Shown: positions 20,394 to 30,701 of the stretch, one piece after another
Numbering within the stretch: the first letter of the stretch is position 1
Layout: every line of letters starts with the position of its first letter
Assembly: GCA_964517125.1 (NCBI GenBank)
Contig: CAZFBD010000009.1
Span: 19,884 to 83,883, forward strand
Length of the DNA stretch: 64,000 nt
Direction: 5' to 3'
DNA from: SHLQ01 sp964517125
GTDB lineage: Bacteria; Actinomycetota; Acidimicrobiia; Acidimicrobiales; SHLQ01
The notes under the pieces: model-generated
The model's database searches: none
Seen by the model: only the letters and a program-made list of their open reading frames with translations
Told to the model about the DNA's origin: nothing
Position numbers and translations under genes: made by a program

Positions 20394-20662
20394 GATTCGG
20401 TCAGACCTGCCAGGAACTCGTCGATGCCGTTGTCACGAAGGATTTCGAGCACGACCGACGGGTGCTGGGTTCCCGCTTCCCAGGTGGCCCAGGCTTCGAG
20501 CATGGTGTCGATGCCGTCGACATCGGAGTTCGCTTCGAGGACCTCGAGGAGAAACCCCGTCTTGAGGTAGCTCATGGTGCGGCCGGGAAGCTCGGTTTCG
20601 TCGGTCCAGTCCTTGAACTGGGTGCGCAGCTTCGCGGGAGAGGGAGGCGGTCGTTCGTCCAT
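20390..20662 (-). CDS. Conserved-looking hypothetical protein, 90 residues
   Basis: An acidic, soluble protein predicted to be mostly helical (MDERPPPSPAKLRTQFKDW at the start, ending DEFLAGLTES). No cysteines, signal peptide or membrane segment. I do not recognise a family. Support that it is real: a four-base ATGA overlap with the Nudix gene behind it, a ten-base gap from the aminotransferase gene ahead of it, and typical codon use. It probably belongs to the same operon, but its role is unknown. Confidence 0.75.
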   Translation of the reverse strand: MDERPPPSPAKLRTQFKDWTDETELPGRTMSYLKTGFLLEVLEANSDVDGIDTMLEAWATWEAGTQHPSVVLEILRDNGIDEFLAGLTES

Positions 20663-20672
20663 TGCGTTCAGG

Positions 20673-21521
20673 CTACCGGGACCCTGCCAGCTCGCTCCGG
20701 GTCAGGTCGGCCATCGCTGCCCGCAGCTTCTCGGTGGCAGGCCCCACTGTGAACTCCCGCTCGCCCACCGCCGTGGCGCCAATGGCGTCCCTCAGGGTGG
20801 AGAGCGCAAAGAACTCGACCGCGTCATCCAGACGATCGAGACCGACCTCGACCTCTCTGAGCTCAAGGCCAGCGTCGGCGGCGGCATCGAATGCGACCTG
20901 TCGAGTGATCGAGTCAAGGATGCCGAGCGACATGGCGGGCGTCTCGTACACGACCTGGCCGGCCTCTTCCACCACCCAGCCAACGGTGAAGGTGGGGCCC
21001 TCGAGAATTCGGCCGCTTCGACCGAGCAGAAGGGCGTCGGTGTGCCCAGCCAACCTCGCCTGTCGGATGGCTCCGAAGTTGTTGGCGTACGACAACGTCT
21101 TGGCTCGCAGCAGTTCCCAATCCGCGCCATCGGCATGCCATGGGGCAACGGTCGGGTGCAGGGTGAGCGACGCTGGCTGGGGAACGGCGGGCTCACCCGT
21201 GACCACGACCCGAGTCGTTCCCTCGAAGGGATCGTCGCCCGCCGAGACGAGCACCCTGATCACTCCGTCGGGGAGGCCCTGCGCTGCGGTGTCTGCCCAG
21301 CTCTCGATTGCGGCGTGGTCGGGTAGATCGATCCCGAGCATGGTCGCCGAACGTTCCAGCCGTTCCAGGTGGGGCTGCATGCGGAAGCATGTGCCGTTGA
21401 ATGAGCGGATGACTTCGAAGACGCCGTATCCCCGGATGAACCCCATGTCGGAGACGGGGATCGCTGCGGTGGCGGCGTTCTGGATGTTGCCGTCGATGAG
21501 CACGGTGGTGAAGGCGGGCAT
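20673..21521 (-). CDS. Class IV aminotransferase (branched-chain / 4-amino-4-deoxychorismate lyase type)
   Basis: 282 residues, full length for the fold-type IV PLP family. Visible features: a start with VLIDGNI, DMGFIRGYGVFEVIRSFNGTCFRMQPHLERLERSA near residues 24-57, the catalytic lysine in RAKTLSYANNFGAIRQAR (K near 133), ALLLGRSGRILEGPTFTVGW and a closing SITRQVA. PabC, IlvE and D-amino acid transaminase share these features, so the substrate cannot be assigned from sequence alone. It is first in a tight run of four genes on this strand. Confidence 0.9.
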   Translation of the reverse strand: MPAFTTVLIDGNIQNAATAAIPVSDMGFIRGYGVFEVIRSFNGTCFRMQPHLERLERSATMLGIDLPDHAAIESWADTAAQGLPDGVIRVLVSAGDDPFEGTTRVVVTGEPAVPQPASLTLHPTVAPWHADGADWELLRAKTLSYANNFGAIRQARLAGHTDALLLGRSGRILEGPTFTVGWVVEEAGQVVYETPAMSLGILDSITRQVAFDAAADAGLELREVEVGLDRLDDAVEFFALSTLRDAIGATAVGEREFTVGPATEKLRAAMADLTRSELAGSR

Positions 21522-21538
21522 GCCGCCATGGTCTCACG

Positions 21539-22450
21539 TCAGCGGCGTCGCTGGCGACCTGCGCGTTCCATGTTGAGACCGTCGCCGGTGAGCGAGAGTT
21601 TTGGCCCGCGCTTCGGGGCCGAACCAAGTCCCTTGGCGAGCAGCAGGACTCGCCACCGGTGGCCGTCCCATGGCTTGAGCAATTCGAGCATGCGGGCATC
21701 GTCGCCGCGCTCCTCGCCCGCCAGATGCCATGCCACCGTGTTGGGCAGGTGGTAGTCGCCCACCGGTACGGCGTCGGCGTCGCCCATGGCCGTTGCGGTG
21801 ATCATGGCGCTGGTCCATGGCCCCATTCCCCGAATGCGTTCGAGCCGGGCCCTGACCTGTTCGGGGGTTCGGTCGGTCAGGTTGGTCAGCCGTGGCATTT
21901 CCCGTGCGACCCGAAGAAGGATTTCCGCCCGCTTGCGTTCGACACCAAAGGGGTGCAGGTCGGAGTAGCCGAGCTCGGCGACACGTTCGGGCGACGGAAG
22001 GACGTGACCTCCCCACGGTCCGGGTCCGGGTTCGCCGAATTTCCATCCCAGCATGCGGCGGGCCTTGACGGCGTTTGCCACCTGGACCTTCTGACCGAAG
22101 ATGCCACCGATGATCGAATCCCAGAGCCGATCGGTTCGGCCGAGCAGGAAGGGGCGCTGACGCCACGCGTCGCCCATGCGACCAGACGGCGGTTCGAAGC
22201 CGGCGATGTCGTCCTCGGATCCGAGGAGCCGTGGCGCCTGGTTGAGCATCCATTCCGCTCCGGGCCCCCAGGCTTCGGCCGCCACGTCGGTGTCCGTCAG
22301 GCGTTCGAGGGCGAGGGCGCCGGTGCCATCGGGGGTGAGGGTGTTCCAGCGGGTTTCGGTCGGCCCGACCATGACCGGCTGTTTCGTTCCACGAACGGTA
22401 CGAGCCAGTTCCACCCACTGCGGTATGGAAAACGTCCGGCGACTCGACAT
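21539..22450 (-). CDS. AlkA-like DNA-3-methyladenine glycosylase (HhH-GPD)
   Basis: 303 residues from the ATG at 22450 (MSSRRTFSI); an upstream ATG at 22483 is possible. The helix-hairpin-helix and catalytic region reads LERIRGMGPWTSAMITATAMG then PVGDYHLPN near residues 205-240, where the Asp in VGDYH is the expected catalytic residue. Earlier, RTDRLWDSIIGGIFGQKVQVANAV matches the QQI-type substrate-pocket helix. The enzyme should excise alkylated bases in base-excision repair. It lies 17 bases upstream of the aminotransferase gene on the same strand. Confidence 0.9.
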   Translation of the reverse strand: MSSRRTFSIPQWVELARTVRGTKQPVMVGPTETRWNTLTPDGTGALALERLTDTDVAAEAWGPGAEWMLNQAPRLLGSEDDIAGFEPPSGRMGDAWRQRPFLLGRTDRLWDSIIGGIFGQKVQVANAVKARRMLGWKFGEPGPGPWGGHVLPSPERVAELGYSDLHPFGVERKRAEILLRVAREMPRLTNLTDRTPEQVRARLERIRGMGPWTSAMITATAMGDADAVPVGDYHLPNTVAWHLAGEERGDDARMLELLKPWDGHRWRVLLLAKGLGSAPKRGPKLSLTGDGLNMERAGRQRRR

Positions 22451-22538
22451 CCCCCGATCGTACGGCACCCACCCGGTGCACACGGTCTGGGGAGAACGCC
22501 TCTTCCGTCACCGCTCGATGTGCGCTACCACTTGAACG

Positions 22539-24071
22539 ATGTCCAAGTCGGTGCTTGCAACTGCCCTTCTCTTGTCCGGTGTCCTGCTTGCGGCAATCAC
22601 GAGCCCGGCCGGGGCACAGGACGGCCCAACGGTGTTCATCACCTCTCCTGCAGAGGGTGCGACGGTGCAGTTTCCGCTCACCGTGACCGGGACAATTGAC
22701 GAGGGAATCGACCCAGCCGAGGTGTGGTTTGGTTGGGACGTCGGGAACGTTTTCACCGACGTGGATCTCGAGATCGCGGGCGACGGCACGTTCACGACTG
22801 TTCTGAACTGGTCCCTCCCAACACTCCCATCATCGGAACTCTTCATCCTTCTCGACGCCGCCCAAGGACGGAACGACTCCCGCAATCTCGTCCTCACCGG
22901 CCTGCCGGTCGACCAGGAAGCGCCGGAGTTTGTTCTGTCGGTTCCCGGCGATCCAGCGGACCTCCCACTGACACTCTCTGGACGCGTGACCGATGCAACG
23001 GGAATCGGCACAACCAATCAGGTGGGTATCCCACTCCTGGTCGCCACCACCCCGGACTTTGGCTACGAACAAACGATCCTGGAGACCAGTGATCTGGACG
23101 CCGACGGGTCCTTCACGATCACCCTCGATCCAAGCTTGGACGAGAGCTTTGTCGGCGACACGTTGGTCCTCACCGGCTTCGCCGTGGACACCTACGACAA
23201 CCTCGCCGAATTCGAGCGCACCATCACCCTCGCCAACGTCGTCGACAACACGCCCCCGCAGATCACCATCACCCGTCCCACCCGGACCAACAACGTCTCC
23301 TACCCCGTCACGATGGCAGGCAGCGTTGTCGAGGAGTCATCGATTGCCAGCGCCTGGATCGAGGTCACGTACGTCAATCCAGAAATTCCGGACCCGCCGA
23401 CGCAGTTCACGGTGCCGATCAGAATTCATGGGGGTGGGGACCGGTGGTCGGTCGAGTTCGACCCCCGTCTCGTCGCCGGTTGGCGCTGGAGTGAGCGCGG
23501 CAGGTTCGACGTCATGGTCTGGATGACGGACTCGCGCGATCGAACCGACTTCGAGTCAACGAGTTTCAACACCCGCGAGATCGTCTGGTACTGCGTCGAT
23601 TGGGCGGTGACGGTCGACCTCTCGCAGGGAGATGTTCCAACCGATGGGCCCGACATCATCCTGGGCACCCTCGGCGACGACGTGATCGACGCTGGTGCTG
23701 GCGATGACGTGGTGTGCGGACGCGACGGCAATGACCAGATCTGGGGCGGAAAGGGCGCCGACATTCTGGCGGGAGAGGCGGGTCGGGATCGGATTCGAGG
23801 GGGCGTCGGCAATGACCTGGTGAGCGGCGGGACGGGCCGCGACCGGATTCGGCTTGGTCGAGGCACCGATATTGGATGGGGCGATGGAGGTCGGGACCGG
23901 ATGTTCGGCGACGCGGGTGCCGATGCGTTGTTCGGCATGGGTGGAAACGACCGTCTGTCAGGTGGGTCGGGCGACGATTTTCTCGACGGCGGCATCGGCA
24001 CAAACGTTGGGGATGCTGGCGCAGGAATCGACGCCTGCGAACGAGTAACCGCCCGCAACTGCGAACGCTGA
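22539..24071 (+). CDS. Secreted protein with Ig-like region and C-terminal RTX calcium-binding repeats
   Basis: 510 residues. A signal peptide ends LLAAITSPAGAQ (cut near residue 27). The next 340 residues hold two or three beta-rich modules (PTVFITSPAEGATVQFPLTVTG; PQITITRPTRTNNVSYPVTMAG) of the Big/Ig-like kind. From about residue 370 there are roughly twelve nonapeptides of the GGxGxDxxx type (GTLGDDVIDAGAGDDVV, GGVGNDLVSGGTGRDRI), which form calcium-binding parallel beta rolls. The end is CERVTARNCER with two Cys. A second RTX protein with a near-identical signal-peptide end is at 61380. The function is probably extracellular binding or scaffolding. Confidence 0.88.
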   Translation: MSKSVLATALLLSGVLLAAITSPAGAQDGPTVFITSPAEGATVQFPLTVTGTIDEGIDPAEVWFGWDVGNVFTDVDLEIAGDGTFTTVLNWSLPTLPSSELFILLDAAQGRNDSRNLVLTGLPVDQEAPEFVLSVPGDPADLPLTLSGRVTDATGIGTTNQVGIPLLVATTPDFGYEQTILETSDLDADGSFTITLDPSLDESFVGDTLVLTGFAVDTYDNLAEFERTITLANVVDNTPPQITITRPTRTNNVSYPVTMAGSVVEESSIASAWIEVTYVNPEIPDPPTQFTVPIRIHGGGDRWSVEFDPRLVAGWRWSERGRFDVMVWMTDSRDRTDFESTSFNTREIVWYCVDWAVTVDLSQGDVPTDGPDIILGTLGDDVIDAGAGDDVVCGRDGNDQIWGGKGADILAGEAGRDRIRGGVGNDLVSGGTGRDRIRLGRGTDIGWGDGGRDRMFGDAGADALFGMGGNDRLSGGSGDDFLDGGIGTNVGDAGAGIDACERVTARNCER

Positions 24072-24128
24072 TCAGGCGTCAGACCCCTGTTTGGTGGGGT
24101 GCGGCGCGCATGGTCCTGAGAGACTGCG

Positions 24129-24914
24129 GTGGTGCGAGTGTTGACATGGAATCTGTGGTGGCGGTTCGGCAATTGGGAAGAGCGCCAGCCTGCCATCGAG
24201 GCGACGCTCCGCTCCCTCGACGTTGACGTGGTGGCACTTCAGGAGACCTGGCCCGAACAGGCGGAGCACCTTGCGGACACTCTCGGGTGGAACCACGCCT
24301 TCTCCGGGACCCGCCCCTCCGACCGTCACCCCAACGGGTTCGGCAACGCGATCCTCTCGCGCCACCCAATCCGCACCACAAGGGAAATCACGCTCCCGGC
24401 CCTCGAGGGACCCGCATATCGGAGCGCGTTGTTCGCGCAGATCGTCGGTCCGACCACAATCGACGTGTACACCACCCACCTGGCCCACCGCTTCTCCGAA
24501 TCCCCAACGCGGGTGGCTCAGCTCACGGCGCTCTCAGATTTCGTGTGTGATCACTCCCCAACCAACGATGGAGCGGGACAGCCCACATTACTCATGGGCG
24601 ACCTCAACGCCGTCCCCGACAGCGACGAGATACGGAGGCTGACCGGCCGAGCCACGCCATACCATCCGGAATCGGTCTGGAGCGACGCTTGGGAGCAGGT
24701 TGGCCAGGGAACCGGCATCACGTGGAGCGACGCCAACCCCTACACCGGTGCCTCGACATGGCCGAACCGACGGATCGACTACGTCCTCAGCCGATGGCCG
24801 CGCACGGCCCCCACCGGCAACCCCGCCAGCGCCACGCTCGTCGGCCGTGAACCGATCGACGGCGTTGTCGCCAGCGACCACTGGGGAGTGCTTGTCGAGA
24901 TCGTGACCGGCTGA
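24129..24914 (+). CDS. Endonuclease/exonuclease/phosphatase (EEP) family hydrolase
   Basis: 261 residues from a GTG (24129 or the adjacent 24132). The fold signatures are present in order: VLTWNLWW at the start, VVALQETWPEQ near residues 35-45, LLMGDLNAVPDSDE near 155-168, RRIDYVLSRWP near 214-224 and the closing SDHWGVLVEI with the catalytic His. These give a Mg-dependent phosphodiester or phosphomonoester hydrolase in the cytoplasm; no signal peptide is seen. Known substrates of this fold range from DNA to inositol phosphates and sphingomyelin, so the target is open. Confidence 0.88.
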   Translation: MVRVLTWNLWWRFGNWEERQPAIEATLRSLDVDVVALQETWPEQAEHLADTLGWNHAFSGTRPSDRHPNGFGNAILSRHPIRTTREITLPALEGPAYRSALFAQIVGPTTIDVYTTHLAHRFSESPTRVAQLTALSDFVCDHSPTNDGAGQPTLLMGDLNAVPDSDEIRRLTGRATPYHPESVWSDAWEQVGQGTGITWSDANPYTGASTWPNRRIDYVLSRWPRTAPTGNPASATLVGREPIDGVVASDHWGVLVEIVTG

Positions 24915-24941
24915 AAAGCCCAAACCTGCAACAATGGAGGA

Positions 24942-25094
24942 ATGGGTCAACGACGTGAGCGCGCCTTCGCCAGTGTGCGCAACGAATGGAGCGAGGCCCC
25001 GTGGTTCGTTCTGCTCACCATTGTTGTGGTGGCATTCGTGGGTCCTGGCCTGGTCTGGGGAGCCTGGTTGGCGTTTGCCAGCTTGTTCAGCTGA
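24942..25094 (+). CDS. Small 50-residue membrane protein
   Basis: A frame of 50 codons from the ATG at 24942 to the TGA at 25092-25094. A basic, aromatic N-terminus (MGQRRERAFASVRNEWSEAP) is followed by one long hydrophobic segment (WFVLLTIVVVAFVGPGLVWG and AWLAFASLF). GGAGG lies only one base ahead of the ATG, closer than ideal. The stop directly abuts the stop of the convergent GGDEF-EAL gene with no wasted base, and coding features look real. It could be a small single- or double-pass membrane protein; no function can be given. Confidence 0.6.
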   Translation: MGQRRERAFASVRNEWSEAPWFVLLTIVVVAFVGPGLVWGAWLAFASLFS

Positions 25095-26825
25095 TCACCG
25101 GTCGTCCGAGCCCGATCGTTGCACAAGACCAGCCTGCACGAGTTCCTCGAACGGCGCGGGCTTGGCAAACAGATAGCCCTGACCGCGGGGACAGTTCATC
25201 TCCGACAGTGACTCCACCGTCTCGGTGTCCTCGATCCCTTCGGCCACCATCTCCAAATCCAGGAGCGCCGCCATCTCGACCGTGGACCGCACGATCGACC
25301 AGTCGGTGTGGTCATTGGTGATTCGGCTGACGAAGGAACGGTCCATCTTCACCTGGGTGAATGGAAGGTCACGCAGCCTGATGAGCGACGAGAATCCGGT
25401 GCCGTAGTCGTCGAGTGACAATCCGACCCCGAGTGCTCGAAGTTCCTCGAGAACCCATGCGAGTTGCTTGAGGTCGTCGTCGATGTCCCGCTCGGACAGC
25501 TCGATGGTGAGTTGCCCGGCAGCAAGGCTTCCGTTGGAACGGAGCCGACGAATGGCTGGGAGGAGCTGCGGTGAACGAAGCCCCTCTGCCGTGATGTTCA
25601 CCGAGATTCGTAGTGGATCTCCGTTCGCCGTCGTGGCGTTCGAAATTCGCGCTGACGACTCGATCACGAACAGGTCGAGTCTGCTCGAGAGGCCCCCCTT
25701 GGCAACAGCGTCAAGGAACGCAAACGGTGGAAGTACACCCTTCTCGGGATGGTCCCAGCGAGCGAGAGCCTCCACGCCGACGACCTCGCTCGTGGCGAGG
25801 TCAACGATCGGCTGGAACCACATGACGAGTTCGGTCTCGAGGTGCTGGGCCAGGCGCTGCATTGCGGCCAGGTCGTCTTCGCTCATCTTCTCGGTGATGG
25901 CGGTGTGCATGATTTGGGTCATGCCGCTGCGCTTTGCCTCCTCGGTTGCGCTGTCAGCTTGTCGTAGCAGCTCCGAGGTGGTGATTCCAGGAGCACCACG
26001 CGTGAGCCCGATGGAACTCTGCGGTTCAAGCACTGCGGTTCCGATCTCCAGCCGGGCCCCGATGTCTCGGACGAGTCCCTCGGCCAGAGCCTGTACCGCC
26101 TCATCCCCATCGACGTCCAGGATGAGCAGTCCGAATTCGTCACCGCCGAGTCGGGCGAGATGGACCAGTTCGGACTGCCGACCGGACAGTCGTTGTCCGA
26201 TCTGTCGGAGCAGTTCGTCTCCGACGTTCGTGCCGAGTGCACCGTTGACCTGTGTGGTTCCGCGAAGGTCGATGATGCCCAGCACGACAGATTCCGGCGT
26301 CGAGTCGAGCGCTCGGCTGACCCGGCCGAGGAGAGCATCCCGGCTGAGCAGTCCGGTGAGACTGTCGGTTTCGAGGTGACGCTCCAGTTCTGCCTCTCGC
26401 TGCTTGAGAACGCCGAGGCCCTGCGCCAGCCCAAAGACCCGGTTTCCCTCGGTCGTTGCACGGATTCGACTGGTTGCGAGCACCCACTCGGTCGTGCCGT
26501 CAGGGCGACGGAGCTGCACGTCGCCTTCGAAGGTTGTGTCCGGGTTTCGTTTGTTCGGATCGGACAGGGCTTCATCAGCGACCAGATCGATCATCGATGT
26601 GCCAAGCAGATCATCGAGTTCGTAACCACTCACCAGTTCGATCGCGCCGATCGCATCGAGAATCGTCATGTCTTCATCGACATCGTGCACGTAGAGCACG
26701 CAGCCGATATCACCCAAGAGATCGTGCAGTGCCGTGTCTCCCGTCAGAAAGCGATCGACAAGACCAGCCTCCGCACGCGAGCGGGCTGCCGCCATCTCGT
26801 TCCGCCAAATTTCCGCCATCAACAT
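25095..26825 (-). CDS. PAS-GGDEF-EAL protein (cyclic di-GMP turnover)
   Basis: 576 residues, no membrane segment. A PAS-like sensor occupies about residues 35-145 (VLYVHDVDEDMTILDAIGAIELVSGYELDDLLG; VQLRRPDGTTEWVLATSR). The GGDEF domain keeps RLGGDEFGLL, but the first metal/substrate loop reads IIDLRGTTQVNGALG rather than DxDxFKxINDxxGH, so cyclase activity may be weak. The EAL domain is orthodox: VEALARWDHP, SVNITAEGL, IELSERD, LDDYGTGFSS, KMDRSFV, AEGIEDTE and GQGYLFAKP. It is probably mainly a phosphodiesterase under PAS control. Several in-frame starts exist near 26825. Confidence 0.92.
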   Translation of the reverse strand: MLMAEIWRNEMAAARSRAEAGLVDRFLTGDTALHDLLGDIGCVLYVHDVDEDMTILDAIGAIELVSGYELDDLLGTSMIDLVADEALSDPNKRNPDTTFEGDVQLRRPDGTTEWVLATSRIRATTEGNRVFGLAQGLGVLKQREAELERHLETDSLTGLLSRDALLGRVSRALDSTPESVVLGIIDLRGTTQVNGALGTNVGDELLRQIGQRLSGRQSELVHLARLGGDEFGLLILDVDGDEAVQALAEGLVRDIGARLEIGTAVLEPQSSIGLTRGAPGITTSELLRQADSATEEAKRSGMTQIMHTAITEKMSEDDLAAMQRLAQHLETELVMWFQPIVDLATSEVVGVEALARWDHPEKGVLPPFAFLDAVAKGGLSSRLDLFVIESSARISNATTANGDPLRISVNITAEGLRSPQLLPAIRRLRSNGSLAAGQLTIELSERDIDDDLKQLAWVLEELRALGVGLSLDDYGTGFSSLIRLRDLPFTQVKMDRSFVSRITNDHTDWSIVRSTVEMAALLDLEMVAEGIEDTETVESLSEMNCPRGQGYLFAKPAPFEELVQAGLVQRSGSDDR

Positions 26826-26967
26826 CCATCGACCGTTCAGCAGCGATGTGAAGGGCTCGTTGCAACGTTTGGTACTTCACATCCCGAACGCAAACGTGCC
26901 TCTTCGGTCACCCCACCCCCTGGGTAGAAGCCCAAACCCTCAACCTCACAAACGCCTGAAAAAGGAA

Positions 26968-26997
26968 GAAGGGCCCGACGCAAGCGTCGGGCCCTTC
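26968..26997 (-). terminator. Rho-independent terminator of groESL
   Basis: A 14-base perfect stem (arms 26968-26981 and 26984-26997, core AAGGGCCCGACGC) with a tiny loop is followed on the minus strand by a pyrimidine/T-rich stretch (TTCCTTTTTC). It lies 118 bases after the groEL stop and is the strongest terminator-like structure in the window. Confidence 0.85.
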
Positions 26998-27082
26998 CAA
27001 AATGCAATCGCTCGGAGCGACCTCAACGTAACCGGCAAGTTTCGAGCCGCTAGGCGAGAAACCTGGTGAGAGAGTGAGGCGG

Positions 27083-27099
27083 CGAACCCTTCGGGTTCG
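27083..27099 (-). other. Short hairpin just after groEL
   Basis: CGAACCC-TTC-GGGTTCG forms a 7-bp stem 15 bases after the groEL stop, without a T tract. It may stabilise the 3' end of the groESL transcript or be a first weak terminator. The 289-base gap 26826-27114 otherwise holds only the stronger terminator and presumably the promoter of the PAS-GGDEF-EAL gene, in which I see no clear boxes. Confidence 0.4.
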
Positions 27100-27114
27100 T
27101 GCCGAGCGAACGGC

Positions 27115-28764
<1,650 letters not shown>

Positions 28765-28779
28765 GTGATGGTTCTCCTA

Positions 28780-29070
28780 CTACTTGACGACTGCGAGCAC
28801 GTCGCGAGCGTTGAGGATGAGCAGGTCTTCGCCGGCCGAGGAGATCTCGGTGCCGCCGTACTTGGAGTAGACAACGACGTCACCGACGCCGACGTCCATG
28901 GGGATGACCTCACCGGTCTGGTCGGAGCGCTTGCCGGGACCGGCTGCGAGGACCTCGCCCTGCTGGGGCTTCTCGGTGGCGCTGTCGGGAATGACGAGGC
29001 CGCTTGCGGTGGTCTGTTCGGGAGCTGCCGGTCGCACAACAATGCGATCCTCGAGTGGCTGCAGGTTCAT
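28780..29070 (-). CDS. groES: Co-chaperonin GroES (10 kDa)
   Basis: 96 residues. It caps the GroEL ring. The start NLQPLEDRIVVRPAAPEQTT, the mobile loop TASGLVIPDSATEKPQQGEV, the GDVVVYSKYGGTEI segment and the final LLILNARDVLAVVK are all standard. It is first in the groES-groEL operon. Two CIRCE-like inverted repeats lie 54 and 102 bases upstream of the ATG, so repression by HrcA is the likely control. Confidence 0.98.
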   Translation of the reverse strand: MNLQPLEDRIVVRPAAPEQTTASGLVIPDSATEKPQQGEVLAAGPGKRSDQTGEVIPMDVGVGDVVVYSKYGGTEISSAGEDLLILNARDVLAVVK

Positions 29071-29123
29071 TCACGCCTCCTATGGCGATGGGAATGTGAT
29101 GGGCAATGGTCGTTCGAGGAGTG

Positions 29124-29150
29124 CTGGCACTCACAACGAACGACTGCCAA
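29124..29150 (-). promoter_or_regulatory. CIRCE-like operator, proximal copy
   Basis: CTGGCACTC-N9-GACTGCCAA: two 9-base arms with the canonical 9-base spacer, 7 of 9 positions complementary. Close to the CIRCE consensus TTAGCACTC-N9-GAGTGCTAA bound by HrcA. Lies 54-80 bases upstream of the groES start. Confidence 0.75.
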
Positions 29151-29171
29151 CGATAGAGAGCGCGGCCAGAA

Positions 29172-29198
29172 TTGGCAACCGAGCACCGAGAGTGCCAA
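29172..29198 (-). promoter_or_regulatory. CIRCE-like operator, distal copy
   Basis: TTGGCAACC-N9-GAGTGCCAA: again 9-base arms, 9-base spacer, 7 of 9 complementary. It is 21 bases from the proximal copy (48 bases repeat-to-repeat), giving two tandem HrcA-type sites in front of groESL. Confidence 0.75.
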
Positions 29199-29220
29199 TT
29201 CGGCGAATCCGGGGCAACGG

Positions 29221-29946
29221 TCAGCGGGCGACGCGTTGGAACCTGACGGTGTTGGAGCCGTTTGTCCAGACCATCTCGTTCCCCGTTTGCCCAATCTCGA
29301 AACCGGACGCAAAGAGGTCGAGGAGTGCGCGCTCGGTCGGCACCATCTGTGCGCCACCGTCAGGGATCGTGCACAGCTCCTCGTTTCCTTCCACCAGCAT
29401 CGGAAACATGGCGGTTCCGTCGCGCACGGTCTCTCCACCTGCGGTGTTGCAGCCGAAGTTTCCGGCGATGAAGCCCGCATCGATCTCCAGTTCGGGGATC
29501 TGTTCGGTGTTGATGCCCACCTCGACCGCTACGTCGTTGACCTCGGTCATTTTCCAGACGCCGTCGATCTCGATCTCGTCGGACGGGTCGATCGGCACGG
29601 CCGGCAGCTGGAAGACCGTTCCGCTGACCATGTCGCTGATCGTGAAGGACTCGAGCGTGGGGTCGACATCGATCTTGACGAGGTCTGCACAGTCGTTGCC
29701 GGCGTCGTAGGACTGGGTCGTCTGGACGGAGACCCGGTAGGTGCCGTCGACGAACTCCGTGAGGATCGCCTCCGGCGCACCATTGCATGAGTCAACCACC
29801 AGGGTCACCTGCCCAGCCTGATCCCATTCGACCGCCAGGACGTCGACGTTCGACCGGTTCATCCAGAGCCAGCCGAGCCCGAGAGCGACCATCGTGAACA
29901 CCGCGACGGACAGCCCGATAACGGTGGTTGATCGTTTGGTCGCCAC
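29221..29946 (-). CDS. Membrane-anchored META (HslJ-like) domain protein
   Basis: 241 residues. One N-terminal membrane anchor (VIGLSVAVFTMVALGLGWLW, residues 9-28) with the rest outside. The C-terminal half is a META domain: GVWKMTEVNDVAV near residues 128-140, GFIAGNFGCNTAGGE near 156-170, and the closing EMVWTNGSNTVRFQRV. META/HslJ proteins are associated with heat or antibiotic stress in other bacteria, but biochemistry is unclear. It stands alone upstream of the groESL promoter on the same strand; read-through into groES is possible. Confidence 0.78.
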   Translation of the reverse strand: MATKRSTTVIGLSVAVFTMVALGLGWLWMNRSNVDVLAVEWDQAGQVTLVVDSCNGAPEAILTEFVDGTYRVSVQTTQSYDAGNDCADLVKIDVDPTLESFTISDMVSGTVFQLPAVPIDPSDEIEIDGVWKMTEVNDVAVEVGINTEQIPELEIDAGFIAGNFGCNTAGGETVRDGTAMFPMLVEGNEELCTIPDGGAQMVPTERALLDLFASGFEIGQTGNEMVWTNGSNTVRFQRVAR

Positions 29947-30013
29947 ACCCCAACGGTACGCGATTCAGGCAGCGAGCTTTCGCCGCCCGTCGTCCAGCCA
30001 TAGGGTCGCGCCC

Positions 30014-30697
30014 ATGAGTATTGGTTTGGCGTATCTCCTGGCGGGGTTGGCCTTTGGTGGTTCCTACCTCGTGAAGTGGTGGTTGAAGCGCACGTACCGC
30101 ATCTGGAGCGCGGTCGAGAATCAGTACCAGGTGACCGGCGCGCAGACGGCTGCGGCCATACTGAACGACCACGGCGTGGAAGGGGTGAAGCTGCAGCAGG
30201 TTCGGGGCAAGCTCACCGATCACTACGACCCGGCGAAGGACATTCTGCGGCTGTCGAAGTCGAACTGGGGCACAACCAGCGTGGCGGCCATGGCGGTGTC
30301 TGCGCACGAAGCCGGCCATGCGTTGCAGGACCATTCGAACGATCTTCGGCTTCGACTTCGCCGCTTTCTGGTTCCGATGGCGGCGCTCGGGTCTCGGTTT
30401 GGTCCCATGGTGGTTCTGGCTGGTCTGGTCACCGGAAGCGACGGCATCCTCAAGGTCGGCGCCATCCTTCTGGCCGGTATGACCATCTTCCAGATTGCGA
30501 CGTTGCCGGTCGAGTTCAACGCCAGCCGGCGGGCGCTCGACAGCCTGGAGCGGCTGGGCCTGTCGGACCCAGCGCAGCGCGACGGTGTCGAGGCCGTTCT
30601 GCGTGCGGCGGCGCTCACCTATGTGGCTGCAGCGGCAACGAGCCTGGCCTATTTCGCCATGCTGTTCGCCCGCGGCCGCGGTCGCTGGATCGTCTGA
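30014..30697 (+). CDS. Membrane zinc metallopeptidase (YugP family)
   Basis: 227 residues from the ATG at 30014. The zinc motif AVSAHEAGHALQDH near residues 95-108 (HExxH variant HEAGH) marks the neutral zinc metallopeptidase 2 family, and GAQTAAAILNDHGVEGVKLQQVRGKLTDHYDP ahead of it is the characteristic substrate-side region. Hydrophobic segments lie at the N-terminus, around residues 120-165 and near the end (YVAAAATSLAYFAMLF). The substrate is unknown. Its stop faces that of tsaD, with a large palindrome between. Confidence 0.9.
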   Translation: MSIGLAYLLAGLAFGGSYLVKWWLKRTYRIWSAVENQYQVTGAQTAAAILNDHGVEGVKLQQVRGKLTDHYDPAKDILRLSKSNWGTTSVAAMAVSAHEAGHALQDHSNDLRLRLRRFLVPMAALGSRFGPMVVLAGLVTGSDGILKVGAILLAGMTIFQIATLPVEFNASRRALDSLERLGLSDPAQRDGVEAVLRAAALTYVAAAATSLAYFAMLFARGRGRWIV

Positions 30698-30701
30698 CCC
30701 G

